DNA from: Channallabes apus
Taxonomy: Eukaryota > Chordata > Actinopteri > Siluriformes > Clariidae
Assembly: GCA_030522415.1 (NCBI GenBank)
Contig: CM060121.1
Location: 20,816,642-20,880,641, forward strand
Length of the DNA: 64,000 nucleotides
Direction: 5' to 3'
Shown here: positions 24,001-36,847 of the stretch, one piece after another
How the letters are laid out: the number at the start of each line of letters is the position of its first letter
Numbering within the stretch: the first letter of the stretch is position 1
The notes under the pieces: generated by a model
Databases searched by the model: none
What the model was told of the DNA's origin: nothing
The model's input: the letters and a program-made list of their open reading frames with translations, nothing else
Translations under genes and position numbers: made by a program

Positions 24001-24966
24001 TTATGGACGTGTATAAAATTTTTCTCGCTGTTTTTTTTTTTTTTTTTTTGCTTCCCCTCATAGAATGAGCAGAACTGCTGGAAGCCGACAGTCTGCATGA
24101 ACTTCTGTAGTGATTTCCTGTCCTTTGTGAAATCGGTTGTAAAAGAAGATAATCCAAGGTAGGCGCAGGTTTAGTGAGAAAACACAACGGTTAACGTTAC
24201 TTAATCAGTACTTGTCTCCTCAATAATTGCTTCTAAGTCATTCTGAATTGCCTCCGTGTTTTATTTATGCCTAAGACAAGATACAAAGCTAACTAGCCAA
24301 CTGGGATTAATAAAGTACTTTGAATCTTGAAACTAGCTTCCTATGATAAGACTGAATCCCAAATCAGTGGAAATATGAAGAGAAACTTACAAGATTTACA
24401 GGACTGTCCACCACCCCCATGGTTTATTCTCCTCACCTTTTGGCTAACATAATGCCAGGAAGAATTTAAAACTACTTCTACCTCTGTTAATTAGACTAAC
24501 TGGCAGTCACAGTTAGTTGGTTTAGCTATGCATAGAAGAATGTGTTGGCAGAGATAAATAACTGGTTGAATAAAGAAACAAATATTAATCTGTGGATAAT
24601 AAATGGTATTTGTGGAACTGTTGCATAAAAGCCCAGGCACAACAGCACGTGATATTGCTTAAATATTAGCCACTTTCATACCCAATATAAAAAGTAACTT
24701 AAAGCCTGAACCATGAATATCACATTCTGAGCATAAAGGTTGAAAAGTTGACTTAGCTTTATGTATATGAATGTTCATCATATGTGTTGTTTACTGTTTT
24801 TTTTTTTTGTTTATTTCCTCTCAGGTTGGTGTACCTGTTTGCATGGGATCCACATAGAGACGTGACCTATACAGTTCAAAGAGACTCCCAGTATACATTC
24901 CTTCCCGATTGGTATATCAAAGAAATAGCAAGCCACCACCACCATGTCTCTAACCCCACCATTTAA
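21096..24966 (+). CDS. dxo: Decapping exoribonuclease DXO
   Basis: Six coding exons with AG/GT borders join in frame: 21096-21502, 22892-23118, 23441-23660, 23823-23958, 24064-24158 and 24825-24966. They give about 408 residues (human DXO has 396). DXO is a nuclear enzyme that removes incomplete or non-canonical 5' caps (unmethylated, triphosphate, NAD) and degrades the RNA 5' to 3'. Catalytic residues stand at a constant +14 offset from human: R146 (FVTWRGH), E206 (YKFEQ), E248 and D250 (GEVDC), E267 and K269 (VELKT), Q294 (WWAQSF). The start codon opens the conserved N-terminal region RKxF-type segment ending in PRFLSTRAQLYE. The C-terminus carries a short His run before VSNPTI. Exon 1 and its surroundings are bracketed by a 127-bp direct repeat. 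An AATAAA lies at 25884-25889. Confidence 0.95.
22126..22253. repeat. Direct repeat, right copy, in dxo intron 1
   Basis: Second copy of the block at 20448-20574. It differs visibly only in the loop of the internal inverted repeat (aaga becomes gaga). It lies in the first dxo intron, about 620 bp after exon 1. Confidence 0.85.
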
Positions 24967-27900
24967 CTCAGTAGTCCATTAATCACTCAAGACCTTTTTT
25001 TGTTTCAACTTCTCTTCTTTAGTTTAGTACATATAGCTATAACATACAAGGGAAGATTATAAGCACTGAAGTACCAGTGCAGCACTTAAGTTATAAACAT
25101 ACACTCTATGGCCAAAATTATGTGGACACCTGACCATCTCTCACACAAAGTGTGCCCATTCCACAAACATGGCTCTGGGGATTTGAGCCCATTCATGTAC
25201 AAAAGCATTAGTGATGTCAGGTACTGATGCATCAAGTGTGTGTATTCAGCATTGCAGTTTATCCCAGAGGTGTTTGGTTAATGACAGGGATCTGTGCAGG
25301 CCACTTCAGTGCATCAACCTTGGCAAACCTCGACTTCATAGAGCTTGCTTTGTCCACAGGGGTGATGTCATGATGAAACTGGTCTGAGTCTTTGAGCTAG
25401 GGTGAAAGGAATTCTTAATGCCGTAGCATACAAAGAGAGTCCAGACAAACATATTACATAAGAACTACATGTGTTTGTGATGTCCACATACTTTTGGTCA
25501 CAATGGTACCTGTATACCTCATGCGCACACAATCTATGTGATATGGGTTCATAAGGTAACAATTTGATCATATTAACATATAGAAAGTCAGTTTAAATCA
25601 GGTACACAATTTAAAAAGCTCATCGGATCATTACACTCCTATCCTTTGACTGATTTTATGTACAAAATTAAGCATTAAAGCTGCTTGTGTGTCTTGTGTA
25701 TAAGACTATTTTTAATCCCATTTTAGGGTCTAATTCATCTAGCTTTGCTAAAATGTTAATTGCTTTATGCTGTACTTTTAAAGGTGTGATATCGTATTCA
25801 TTGTTGTTTGTGATTTCTCATAAGCTGTCATGAAATTCACATTAAATCGTAGTCACTTGTGGAAACATCCAAGAAAACAAAGCAATAAACACTTAAAATA
25901 CATAAAACCTTCAGGAGTCCCCCAACTCATTTAGAATCGTTGCCTCAGCATGTCTGTATTGAGTAATATTTAATATTTGAAATTTTTATTTTATCTATCC
26001 AAAAAATTCCCTTGCACGTCAACTCTGAAAGCCTTTTTAAGCTTCATTTGCAGGAATTAATGACATTTTGTATCAGTAAGTAAACATTACTTCTTACTGT
26101 CCTTATATTTAAAAATAACTTCTCCCTAAAAATTTACAGACTATTAAAAAAAAAAAATCATATCCAAGCAAACAAAATTTCACAGAAATGAACTGATAGA
26201 CAGTTCTGTAAATAAGAACAATTTGTTATGGTCAAAGTTTTTTCAGTTTAATTTTATATCAAATATTTAATCATTGTGCACAAACATTAATTTATATTAA
26301 TTTCTTAATGCTAAAAAAAATTGTACAAGGACGATGTTAATTTACAAAAAAACCCACAAAAGACAAAACCTGCAGAGTCAAAGATGCCTATTACCACTGA
26401 AAGTCATGAGGTACACTTAAATAAAACTAGGACTTTTATTTGTCCCGTACAGGGTTTCTATTGTTCCGTACGTTGACGGCTCCTCATTAATCACCATCAA
26501 GGGTTGCCTTAACGCTAACCACCCAGGAGAGGGCACTACATTAAGTCCAAGTTGAACATGAGGGCAATGCATCAGTTATGGCAAAGATACCTGTTATCAG
26601 ATACAACAGCAGTACCAGGTCATGTAGTAACCACTGCTTCACAACAGTTATAGGTCACGTTTCCTTAAATATCACATATGGACCAGGTTTAAGTTAAGGA
26701 TTTTTTTAGGATAATCCTGAAAAAGAAAATTCGTAGGGAATTCTTAATTGGCCACGGTGGTGAGAATGATTTAACTCAGCATGCTTCCACCAAAATGCAC
26801 AAGAGGGCAACACTAGCTACAATTAGCAACTAGCTTTCTTCATGCAAAGAACAAACTTGCCCCAAGAGGAGGTTAAACATGGACTCAGCTGCAACAGCAC
26901 CGACTGTCTTGTTAAGCTCAGCTGTACATTGTTTCATGACTCAAGTGTTGTAAAGAATAGGTAGTTTGGGAAGACAAATGCTTGAGATATTTACGCTTAA
27001 TGTTTTGGGACTAAAGACTGTATGGGATATTTTGCATCATCTGTCCCAAGCCTCTGTATTTTCAGTTGCCATTTATGGCTCAAACAAGGGAAACTGAAAA
27101 AATCCATCTAATGTGTCTGATGAAGTGCAGTGCAAGCGACTTGACTTTTTATGATGACAGTGATGAAACTACAAATGGCATACCTTAAGCTTTGATGAAC
27201 TGCAAGGAAAAGTATCACATCACAGCCAGCGCAGCAGATAATGCTCATGTCTTTCTACTTTTGAAAACACCACTCCAATTACCAGTTATTGAGCAATGCA
27301 AACAATCACACTAAAAGCTAACTGCCCTAAAAACCTGCTAACTCACCTATGATCAGCTGTTGAGTAATACTGAATAAGTGGATGTAGTATTTGTTTTGTG
27401 AGAAAAAACTGCATGCCTTTTTCCTTTGTTGACATTGAATAGCATACAATTCTGTGCCTTGTTTACATGACTTCATAATCTATGTGACTTCATGCAGCTA
27501 TCGATCGTCTCCTGCAAAGCTAGCCAGCTCTCATTTCATACTTCAGGTCCATTGGGACTGGAGAAAAAATTTAAGGATTTAAAAACAGAAGCTGTTGATT
27601 TACTTGTTCATTGTCCGACAACATATAATGTGTTTTAGACCAACTTGTAAAAAAAAATCTAAATGAACATGCTTCAGCAGAAACAGGGCAGCTTTTTTGG
27701 AAACCAGAGTAACCGATGGACAAACAGACGCACACACACACACACACCTTCATCGCTGTGGCATAGTGCACTGGACAAAACGGTAGCACAGATTTTGTCC
27801 CCTATTTGGCACCTTTTGTCCCTTATTAGGAAATGAGAAAGTTGGCAATCCTACTAAAAACCAACACTGTACTGATTAATTTTAATAAAATTTACCTAAA

Positions 27901-28526
27901 CAATAGGTATATTCCTTCAGTTTACAATTAGCATATTTTAGCATCGATATAGACTATTTGCATTCTTTATGCATTAACTGCATCTCATCTTAGCTCATTA
28001 ATGTGCAAAAAAATATATAATAATAAACACCAATAGGTTAAAATGTTCAAGCTCATGAAAACACTTAAAATTCATTAATAAGTGCAATTTAAAATAACTA
28101 ATTTCACATGATGTCTCACATTTGAGTGAGAACTGAACGATAGACTGACTACAGTATTACACAATCAAAAACAGGCCATTTAAAAAAATTATAATAATTG
28201 TAAAGAACCTAATAACTGAGTGTTTAAAGAAAATGAAATAAATTAAGACATTAATTCGGTATTATAGCATGAAAAGGTTTCTGTACATCATGGAATGTCT
28301 TGTTGTACAGAATTAAAGAATAATACTAAAATAGATTTCCTACAGTGTATGTAACTGGAACATTTTGAGACAAATGTTTTAAAATGAAAAGGCATTTGAG
28401 TTGATGACTGTAATAATTAAGCTCCTATACTGGTTAAAGGGGTAATGGTTAAATCTGGCAATGCATTTTTAAAGAGGTAGTAAAGTAAGCGACCTGACTC
28501 TGATTAGTTTTAAGCCTTAACTGTTG
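24967..28526. other. dxo 3' UTR and dxo-slc25a17 intergenic region
   Basis: The first roughly 900 bp are the probable dxo 3' UTR (AATAAA at 25884-25889), with a MITE inside. The rest is AT-rich and holds a short (CA)n run at about 27730-27746. It may include the 3' UTR of convergent slc25a17. No further gene was recognised. Confidence 0.55.
25102..25506. mobile_element. MITE with Tc1/mariner-like ends
   Basis: The left end reads 'cactctatggccaaaattat' and 'gtggacacctgacc'. The right end reads 'gtccacatacttttggtcac', its imperfect inverse. TA-like flanks are present (25100-25101 and 25507-25508). It is about 405 bp, has no transposase, and sits in the probable dxo 3' UTR. Confidence 0.65.
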
Positions 28527-31500
28527 TTAATGCTTCAGCTTCTTATTAAGGCCCATCAGTTTGAAGGTGACTGCAGCGATCTTCTCATAGACCATGAACA
28601 TGAGAGCCGCCGTCAGCACCGTCTGAAGCAGCTTCGCCTCCAGACCTTTGTACAGGCCGAGCACTCCGTTGCGCCTGTGAGAGAGATACGGAAGATAACG
28701 AGAGCTTTATAGTTGAAAGTTAACAGCCACACCCGTATCTTCATAACTGATCGATCCTTTTTTAGTTGCTGGGTTACGTTTAGAGACGGCTAAAAGCCAA
28801 TCATGTACACAGAGCAATGCAATGCTGCTCACTTTGGCACTTCTACAACATCTATGGCAAAAATGATTGAATTATACTGTAGATACATCATTTAAATGTT
28901 CAATACACTTTGTCCAACTGTCAACAAGCTTTCATATTCCATCATTAAAATGTTTTAGGCTGAGATGCAAAAGTCACGAATGCACCATTATACAAGATCA
29001 GTGTTTAATCCCAAGGTCAGGCTTAGTTTGTTAGTAGATATCCAAATGCTTCTGTTGCACGAGTTGTGGGGCTCACACCGCAGTTACAAATGGACTGATG
29101 TAATACAGTGGTGTGAAAAACTATTTGCCCCCCTCCTGATTTCTTATTCTTTTGCATGTTTATCACACAAAATGTTTCTGATCATCAAACACATTTAACT
29201 ATTAGTCAAAGATAACACAAGTAAACACAAAATGCAGTTTTTAAATGAGGGGTTTTATTATTTAGGGAGAAAAAAAATCCGAACCTACATGGCCCTGTGT
29301 GAAAAAGTAATTGCCCCCTGAACCTAATAACTGGTTGGTCCACCCTTAGCAGCAATAACTGCAATCAAGCGTTTGCGATAACTTGCTTAACCACAGTTAA
29401 GTTATTTTTTAACAAGGGGGGCAATCACTTTTTCACACAGGGCCATGCAGATTTGGAGTTTTTTTTTCTCCCTAAATAATAAAACCCCTCATTTAAAAAC
29501 TGCATTTTGTGTTTACTTGTGTTATCTTTGACTAATAGTTAAATGTGTTTGATGATCAGAAACATTTTGTGTGATAAACATGCAAAAGAATAAGAAATCA
29601 GGAGGGGGGCAAATAGTTTTTCACACCACTGTACATTCACACCCTACAGAGACAGTAACCTTAAATGGAAAACGGCGAAAAGTCAATGCGGCCAACACGA
29701 GTGCGAACCCCCACAGCTACACTCCAAAAACTAGTGACGAGTCTTCCTAGAAAAGTGGAGGTTGTTATAACACAGAAAGCGAATGACGGCTGGAGTAGGA
29801 TGCTCAACTTTTTGGCTGTACATCATAAACTTTTAACTGTATAGTCTCCATTAAACTTTGATAACGTATATAAATATAAACGATCTACTACTGTAAGGTC
29901 ACATGTTTGTTCAGTTCGCCTCTTATAAGTTGAGCTCCTACTTTGATTTTAAGTTTTAAGTATTTCCTATGAGAGATTTGCGACTTGCGTATGTAAAGAC
30001 CTTGGTTGCAAAACAAAAAAAGATTTTAGTTGCAAAAAAACATTTTATTTGCTTTTCAGCCTGAACTTACTTGATTCTTTCCATCAGTAAGTTCACCACG
30101 TTTCGCAAGCTGCCCAGTAAACCCCCTTTCTCTTGTGATTTGTGTTGGCCAAACTGAAGACGGAAATTCAAATACAGGCATTAGGAATAATTTGTGGGAA
30201 CAAAGACGAAACATTAGACATAATTAGACGACATTTGATGCAGGGAGAACAAATGGTCGCTTCAAATGTGTTTTACCCTCAGAATGGACTGGACGATCTG
30301 CAGCGGATAAGTGGCCGTCGTTGCAATAGCCTTGGCGATGGCCCCGATGATAAAGATCTCAACTGAAGAAATCTGTAAGCAAAAGGTGGCATTTTTAGAG
30401 GAGTCATAAGAATAAATTGGTCCGCGGAGGTAAAGCGCAAGAATATAAAGATAATATAATAATAATAATAATAATAAGGCTCGCCTTCCGTCCATCTCTC
30501 CCTGCTTTTCTCTTCATGGCCTCATAGAACATGAACTGCACTGCAGGGTTGAACACCAGCAGCAGGGACGGGAGTGTGCCGTTCCACAGCGCCCCTACCC
30601 CTTCATCAGCTATGATCTGGGAGAAAGTGTCTTAAAGAGAAAGAAGTAAAAAATAAAAAATCACTATTCATGACTTTGCTTGCTGTGGCAAAAAAAAAAA
30701 AAAAGCTGTCATTCTGAATATAATACATATCAATGTAAAATATATAATCAAAGGAATGACATTGTGTGCTCTTTGGACTGACCAAAAACGCCCTTGTAGT
30801 GGGTCTGATGGAGATCTTCATTCCGAAATTTCGCTCCCTGTAGCTTCAGCCGAGTGTTCACCACCCACATGGGGGTCGTCAGGAGCACGTTCACAGTTCC
30901 TACAGCAAAAACACAAACACTCAAACGCTCCTCAAAAGCAACACTCTTCATTCTGTCCTCCCAACTTTACTAACCATCAGACGATTCCTGATCTAGCTTG
31001 TGATGTCATGACATTAATTAATAAATAAGTGAAGTGTGTTTCTTACTAAATTTGAAACAGCAACATGTAACAAAACATTAATTTTAAAGATGGCTGGTTA
31101 CATTGATATAGGCAGGTGAGTCAAAAACAATCCACTCTGGCTGTAGAATTTATTTCAATCAATTTTAGAAAAGATAAATATGTAATTTTTCGATATAATC
31201 TCTTTGATTTTCTGTACACTTTGTCCATCTGTAAACAAGCTTTCGTATTCCCTCATTAAAAAAAATTTTCGTTTAAGCTGTGAGACAGGAAAGCATCGCC
31301 GTCTTCCTTTCTTCATCAGAAGTGAATTGGAGGACAGCGCTATCCGCTCCTTCCGCTTGCATGAGCTCACAGACGCTTCTGATTGGCTGCAGAGCCGTGA
31401 TTAATGTGGGAGCACTAAGTACCTCTCAGCCTACCCCGCTGAGAGAGCTCGGCCTATTAGAGCTGTCTAGGCCCTCAGGGTGCAAGAGGCTAAACCCGGG

Positions 31501-34500
31501 GATCGGACCAGCGATGTCCGGATGATAGGGCGATTAAGTACCATGACAGAAGCCATAAATAAATAGCGCTGATAAGTCAGCATGGCCAAGTGTTAATATA
31601 ACCGGAGTGCGGAAGATTTTTGACTCACCCTTGTACTATAAACAATGAATATTAAGTAACATTTTGAGTCTGCTTTATGAATGCGAATGGCTAAAACAGA
31701 AAAAGACATGGTATTGTTTTGTTTTTTTGTCTACCTGCGATGAAGCCCATGAAGAGGTCTCTGCCAGGCCTGGACTTCCCTTTTTCCTGGAGCATCAGCC
31801 GCTTCAGGGAATTGAATGTGTAGAAGTAGACGAAGTTGGAACAGCACAAGCTGGAGATTACAGGAAACCAACCCCGATAGAGAGACATTCTGAAAGAGTG
31901 AAAAGGAAAATGCATTTGTGCCTCACTGAACCCATCTCTCGAATCCTCCATGTTTCATCTACTATGCTGCTCCATTCATCTCTACTCATCAATGGTGTCA
32001 TCTCCATATCCATTCTGTAGAGCAGTAGGAGACAATAAACAGTAGTCTGCTGTGGTGAACGGATGAGGGCGATGATATTGATATTGCTCATCAGGGACAA
32101 ACTGATAGCTCTAATTTATCCTTTTTTTCCCCCCGAAATGTTTTTATTTTCCATAATCTTGTGTGTGCAATCTGCTTTGCCAATTTGATCAAAGAGCTAT
32201 TCAAATAAAACTGATCAGAATGCTACCTGTTATAATAAACAGTTACTCAACCAAAATGTGCAATTTGAAATACCCATGTCGATTAATAAAAAATAATAAT
32301 AATAAATACATAAATAAAAATGTTACCCTTCTAAATTACTTTCGGTACATTTCTCATATTATTGGGTGTCACATGCTTTCTATACAGTATATATCTACAC
32401 ACTACACAGCGATGGACAAATCTAAACTCTCGTTTAATGTTTTTTGGTTTTTCAGTTTTTTATTCTCTGCTCCCAGGTGGACTGATACGACAGAGAAAGT
32501 AAACCCACTGGATGTGTTTAAATACAACGCACTCCAGTCAGTCCACTGCAATCCTTAGATATTGTGCACACACTGACTAAAAAGCCTCTAGAAGTGGCAG
32601 AAAACTTCAGTCTTCTAGTAGTTCCCAAAATTTCAAAATCTACAAAAGGGGGTAGGGCATTTTCATACTGTATTTAGCTCCAAAGCCTTCCTTGGAATAG
32701 CCTTCCAAACAGTGTTCGGGGCTCAGACACAGTTTCCCAGTTTAAAAGTAGACTCAAGACGCATCTCTTTAATCTGGCATACTCGTAACTCATCCCATAA
32801 CCTCATACTCCAGTACATCAATGGCAACTACGCTAATTCCCTCCATCTGTTCTGTATTTTTCTAACCATCCCGAGGCATCTGCAGCGCCAGCTTCAGTAG
32901 ACAAAGGCCGACCCGGCGAGGTTCCTGAGGCATCCAGAGACGGACCAGCTCCAGCTGGATTCTGCTTTATGATGGTTGGAGCTACACATGCTGCTCCTGT
33001 GCTCCCAGTGATCCAGACCTCATCTGCCCTCTGCACCTACTGACTCGTCCCTGTGCTGAACTGGTCTTCATGTCAATTTAACAACACACATGATGTTATA
33101 TAATTTCTATCTGTTATCACCCAAATGAGGATGGGTTCCCTGAATGAGTCTGGTTCCTCTCAAGGTTTCTTCCTATTACCATCTCAGGGTGTTTCTCCTT
33201 GCCACTGTCGCCGTCACCCTTGGCTTGCTCATCAGACATTTAATTCATTTATTCATGTCATTATTATCTAGACACATTTTTCTCACAAATTTTCTTTTTT
33301 TAAAAATTTCTTTCATTTTTGTGAAGCTGCTTTGAGACAATGACCATTGTTAAAAGTGCTATATAAATAAAATTGAATTGGATTGAAAACCCACGATGAA
33401 CAAAGCTTTGATCTGGCCAGACAAAGTTAGCTTATTAGTTACTTATAAAGTTGCATCAAATAATGCTAGCTACCACTTTGAGCCCAAATACTTTCTTTTC
33501 TGGATCCATAGGCTTTCACTTGCTTGCTAGTAGTTTTACAATTCGTTCCCACCTCCCCCTCCCCCCACAAAGCCACAGCATGGGACACTTACACGCCTTC
33601 CTCTTTTGCAATCTCAGCCAGAATGACAGGAGTCGATTTGGATTTTCGGCTCTCGTCCACTGAAACACAGCAGTAGTACATGCTCGGTGAGGCAGACCAT
33701 CAATCAAAACTCAATCTAAGTTTGCAACTAATAACATATCCGATAAAGAAAACACGGATTCAAGAATAAACCAAGCATGAGTCAAATGTTTTTCAGATTG
33801 GTTCAATCAACTCACCCTGCAGTCGAATTCTGGCCGTGTCCAGAGGGAAGAACACCGTCATTGCTGTCGCACTGCCCTGGCAACCACATACACATACTTA
33901 AGAACCCATTTTTTTTGTATATAGATTTTAGTATTTCAGTAAATGATTATGGGTTTTTTTTGTATAATGTTTAATTATGGCTGTAACATCAAAGATAGAT
34001 GATGACATAGAGCCAAGAGCTGGATTATTATTCAAACTTGATGTCTAAATCCAGAGGAAGAAATTGGTGTTACTGAAGTAGTCTAATCTCTAATAACTAA
34101 AGACGTAACTGATTGGTGTTTTCCTGATTATTCATTTGTTCATGCTTAGTAACCATTTTAATCCGGTCAGGGTAGCAATGGGTCCGGAGTCTATCCTGGG
34201 ATCTACGGTGGAAATGGGCTAAAGCAGGGTCACCAGGCCATCACAGGACACCATGTATACACATTCACAAACAGACGAGGGCAGATAGACAGATACTTTT
34301 GTTCTTAGAAGGGTTCATGCCAAGAGAGACAGTAACCTCATCATACAAAAAATCTGTAGCTGTGACCGGTCACTGTCACCAGTTTATTTATGTGGTCTGT
34401 CCGATTCAATATTGTCACAAGACACACACACACATTTTAGATTTTGTTCCAATTCTAAAGAACCTTGGTGAATAATCCGCTCCTACCACACAGACAGGAT

Positions 34501-35315
34501 GCTGTGCTGCTTGTTAACGTGTGAATAGTTTGGAGTACTCCACCTGTAGGAGTTTAAAACTCACGTAGTTATAAATCACGATTCTTTTGTGTGGTGAGTC
34601 ATGTAGTGTAATTGGGGATTTAAAAAAAAAATCTGAATTAGAAGCCCCACGTGACCACGTTAGAAGCGTTTAGGCGGAAAAACGTTTCTTTTTAGTATCT
34701 GAACATTTTGATTCATACATATTCACATTCCATACAAACTTAAATAATTCTTTTGATTGTGTAAAGCTGTTTTGAGACAATGTCAATTGTTAAAAGCGCT
34801 ATACAAATAAAACTGAATTGAATTGAATTGAATTGAATTTAGTCCGACAGGTGGCGCACTCTAAACTATTTACACATTTCCATCCCGTGTTGTAGAAATA
34901 AATTATTTGCCAAGTTAAAAAAATTATAATTATTATAATTATGGCAGATGACAGAGATGCATTGTTGCTGCTCAGTTACATGTTAAACCTGTTCAAATGT
35001 TTTAAGTGAGAATTAATGCTATATGGAATACCTTCCCCTGAAACCGCACTTAATAATCAGTGGAGCCTGAACAACTGCAATAACTTACATGCACTTACAT
35101 CTAGTGTCACTTCTCATTCACACCGCTACACACACTCACACACACACCATATCCGGCTTGATATGTAAAAACAGAACAATAACTAAACGAAGCGTCACAT
35201 CGCGGTAAACTAACTGCAGGTGTCCCAGGTGTTCTCTTACCACTGCGCCGGCTACAGCGTGCACAAGCGTTTCATAAGACAGCAGCCCGATCGCAGAGTC
35301 GCCATTAGCGGCCAT
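28527..35315 (-). CDS. slc25a17: Peroxisomal carrier PMP34 (solute carrier family 25 member 17)
   Basis: Nine coding exons on the minus strand join in frame: 35315-35241, 33876-33816, 33659-33593, 31889-31735, 30899-30783, 30630-30485, 30372-30277, 30153-30071 and 28674-28527. They give about 315 residues (human 307). The product is a six-helix mitochondrial-carrier-family protein of the peroxisomal membrane that exchanges CoA, FAD, NAD and nucleotides. The three carrier repeats are marked by [10 protein letters not shown] (from P36), [12 protein letters not shown] (from P129) and [10 protein letters not shown] (from P230). Other family signatures are [27 protein letters not shown] and [20 protein letters not shown]. 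Start [17 protein letters not shown] opens exon 1. The exon 6 donor is GC rather than GT. Introns carry a Tc1-like MITE, a mariner-like fragment and a LINE 3' end. Confidence 0.95.
28895..28990. mobile_element. Short mariner-like fragment
   Basis: Resembles part of the element at 31111-31633 ('tttgtccaactgtcaacaag' and 'tttcatattccatcattaaa'). It lies in the last slc25a17 intron. Confidence 0.5.
29106..29631. mobile_element. Deletion-derivative MITE of the active-looking Tc1-like family
   Basis: TA flanks (29104-29105 and 29632-29633) and the ends 'cagtggtgtgaaaaactatt' and inverse match the full copies at 54763 and 59332. The two ends form an inverted repeat of roughly 200 bp. The interior jumps from the sequence just past the transposase stop ('gcgatagcttgc'-like) to the far end ('ccacagttaagttatt'), removing about 1.1 kb including almost all of the gene. 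It lies in the last slc25a17 intron. Confidence 0.92.
31111..31633. mobile_element. Mariner-like non-autonomous element
   Basis: Ends 'aggtgagtcaaaaa' and 'tttttgactcaccc' are inverted and TA-flanked. The minus strand around 31370-31190 retains a degraded piece resembling the C-terminal part of a mariner-type transposase. It lies in an slc25a17 intron between exons 5 and 4. Confidence 0.65.
32540..33390 (+). mobile_element. 5'-truncated LINE, L2/Rex1-like 3' end
   Basis: The first part holds a decayed ORF2 C-terminus (a frame around 32712 reads [19 protein letters not shown], compare the family motif [11 protein letters not shown]). The 3' UTR has 'gttcctctcaaggtttcttc', 'gctttgagacaatgaccatt' and 'gtgctatataaataaaattg' and ends in a short gaattg-type repeat. 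It is in slc25a17 intron 3. Confidence 0.75.
34150..34265 (-). repeat. Fragment of the L2-tailed SINE
   Basis: Tail part only ('ccggagtctatcctggg', 'caccaggccatcacaggaca'), diverged, in slc25a17 intron 1. Confidence 0.5.
34755..34842 (+). mobile_element. LINE 3' tail fragment
   Basis: Carries 'gctgttttgagacaatgtca', 'aaaagcgctatacaaataaa' and a (gaatt)n tail, the same 3' end as the LINE at 32540-33390. Confidence 0.7.
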
Positions 35316-35440
35316 GTCTGCGTCTCCACTTATAATTCTAGCGGATTTAAAGCGTCTGTAAAACGAATGGGGCAGAAATGATTAACTTCACACAGCAACC
35401 TGGCTGTTCAATCCATCGGCACGCGCGATCACTTTGGTCA

Positions 35441-35480
35441 AAATACGGTATTGACCAATTTCACTGGACTTCCGCGTGGT
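35441..35480 (-). promoter_or_regulatory. Candidate slc25a17 promoter elements
   Basis: About 140-160 bp upstream of the slc25a17 ATG there is a CCAAT box on the plus strand (35455-35459, ATTGG on the gene strand) and an ETS-like CGGAAGT on the gene strand (35474-35468). Their spacing and closeness to exon 1 fit a TATA-less housekeeping promoter. This is inference from motifs only. Confidence 0.35.
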
Positions 35481-35724
35481 TGTTCGCTGGAGAAACTCGA
35501 AGTGTGGGTGCTCTCCTCTGCCCTCTGGAGGCCGGAGGACGAACAGCAATGTCTGATGGGAGACTATTGAAACAGCACATTCCAATGTTGTCATATTTAT
35601 TTGTGTGTGTGTGTATTTAACTTCATTTATTAACTAAATAAATTATATTAATAATTTGCGATACAAACATAAAATAACATAAAAATGTATGTATTCTGTA
35701 TCCATAGCTAGGTAGTCATTCATT

Positions 35725-35875
35725 CCTTCATGTTCTTTACCAGTTATCCTGTACAGGGTTGCCGGGGCCTGGAGCACGGGGAGAACATATAAACTCCATG
35801 CACAACAGACCCAAGACGAGAATCGAACACAGAACCTGGAGTTGCAAGGTGCAATAGTGGCAGTGGTAGTTGGTT
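35725..35875 (-). repeat. Fragment of the L2-tailed SINE
   Basis: Contains 'ttatcctgtacagggttgcc', then 'cacggggagaacatataaac' and the reversed B-box 'gagaatcgaacacagaacc', with a central deletion. Confidence 0.65.
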
Positions 35876-36847
35876 AACAGGGTAATCTTAGTAATAAAAC
35901 ACTAGAAATAATGATACAAAGAAAAAACAATAGTTTCACAAAACAATTTGTTCACCTTCCTTTTGTTAATATGTTACATTTTAAGTAATTTGATGAGATT
36001 GATGGAATAATTATTTATGCACTTTAGGTATGTATATCATGTAAATATTATAATATAATACAGTGACATAGTATCATCCAAAGAGAAAAATACATGTAAA
36101 TATGTGTCAGGTCAGACATGCAGCACAATCCCTCTTTATATTTGGTATATTTATTTTTTTCATTTTCCTTTTTTTTTATCAACAATGATTCGTCTTTGAC
36201 TGTAGTTTTTCCATAATAATAATAACAATTATTATTATTATTATTATTATTATAATAAGAAGAATATTACAAATCATATAATGGACAAATCTTCTGGATT
36301 GGCAGGGGGCCCACTATGAAGCCTTTAAGATGGACAAAGGATAATGGCAAAACAGACAATGTCTCTATATGAACAAAAGCTAACTGTCTATTTTTCTGCT
36401 TATATTTTGAATACAGTACTTGTATATACAATATCAATATACAATACAATATATAGCAGAGTAAGTAGACCTACAAAGTACTTTTAGGAGCACTGTACTA
36501 ATACTGGGTAGGGGTTCTCTTTGCTTTTAAAACAGACTTTTTTGCATCATGGAGTCCACAAGATGTTGTAAACATTCCTTTGAGATTCGTTTCCATGTAG
36601 AGATGATTGTGTCATGGAGTTCTTTTACGTTTTTCAGGTGCACATTTATGGTCCTAATCTCCAGTCTATCAAATTCCAAACATATGGGACTTCCGGTTAG
36701 CAGCCACATGGAGTAGGACGTGTTGGTTAGGTGCTCCGACAGTTTCGAACTTCTTCACTCCCTTATTCGTCTCTAAATGTTAAATTAAAATCTTAGTTGA
36801 CAATAACTTTGTACTCTACCCCACGGTTATATGTTTTTTCATTTGTG

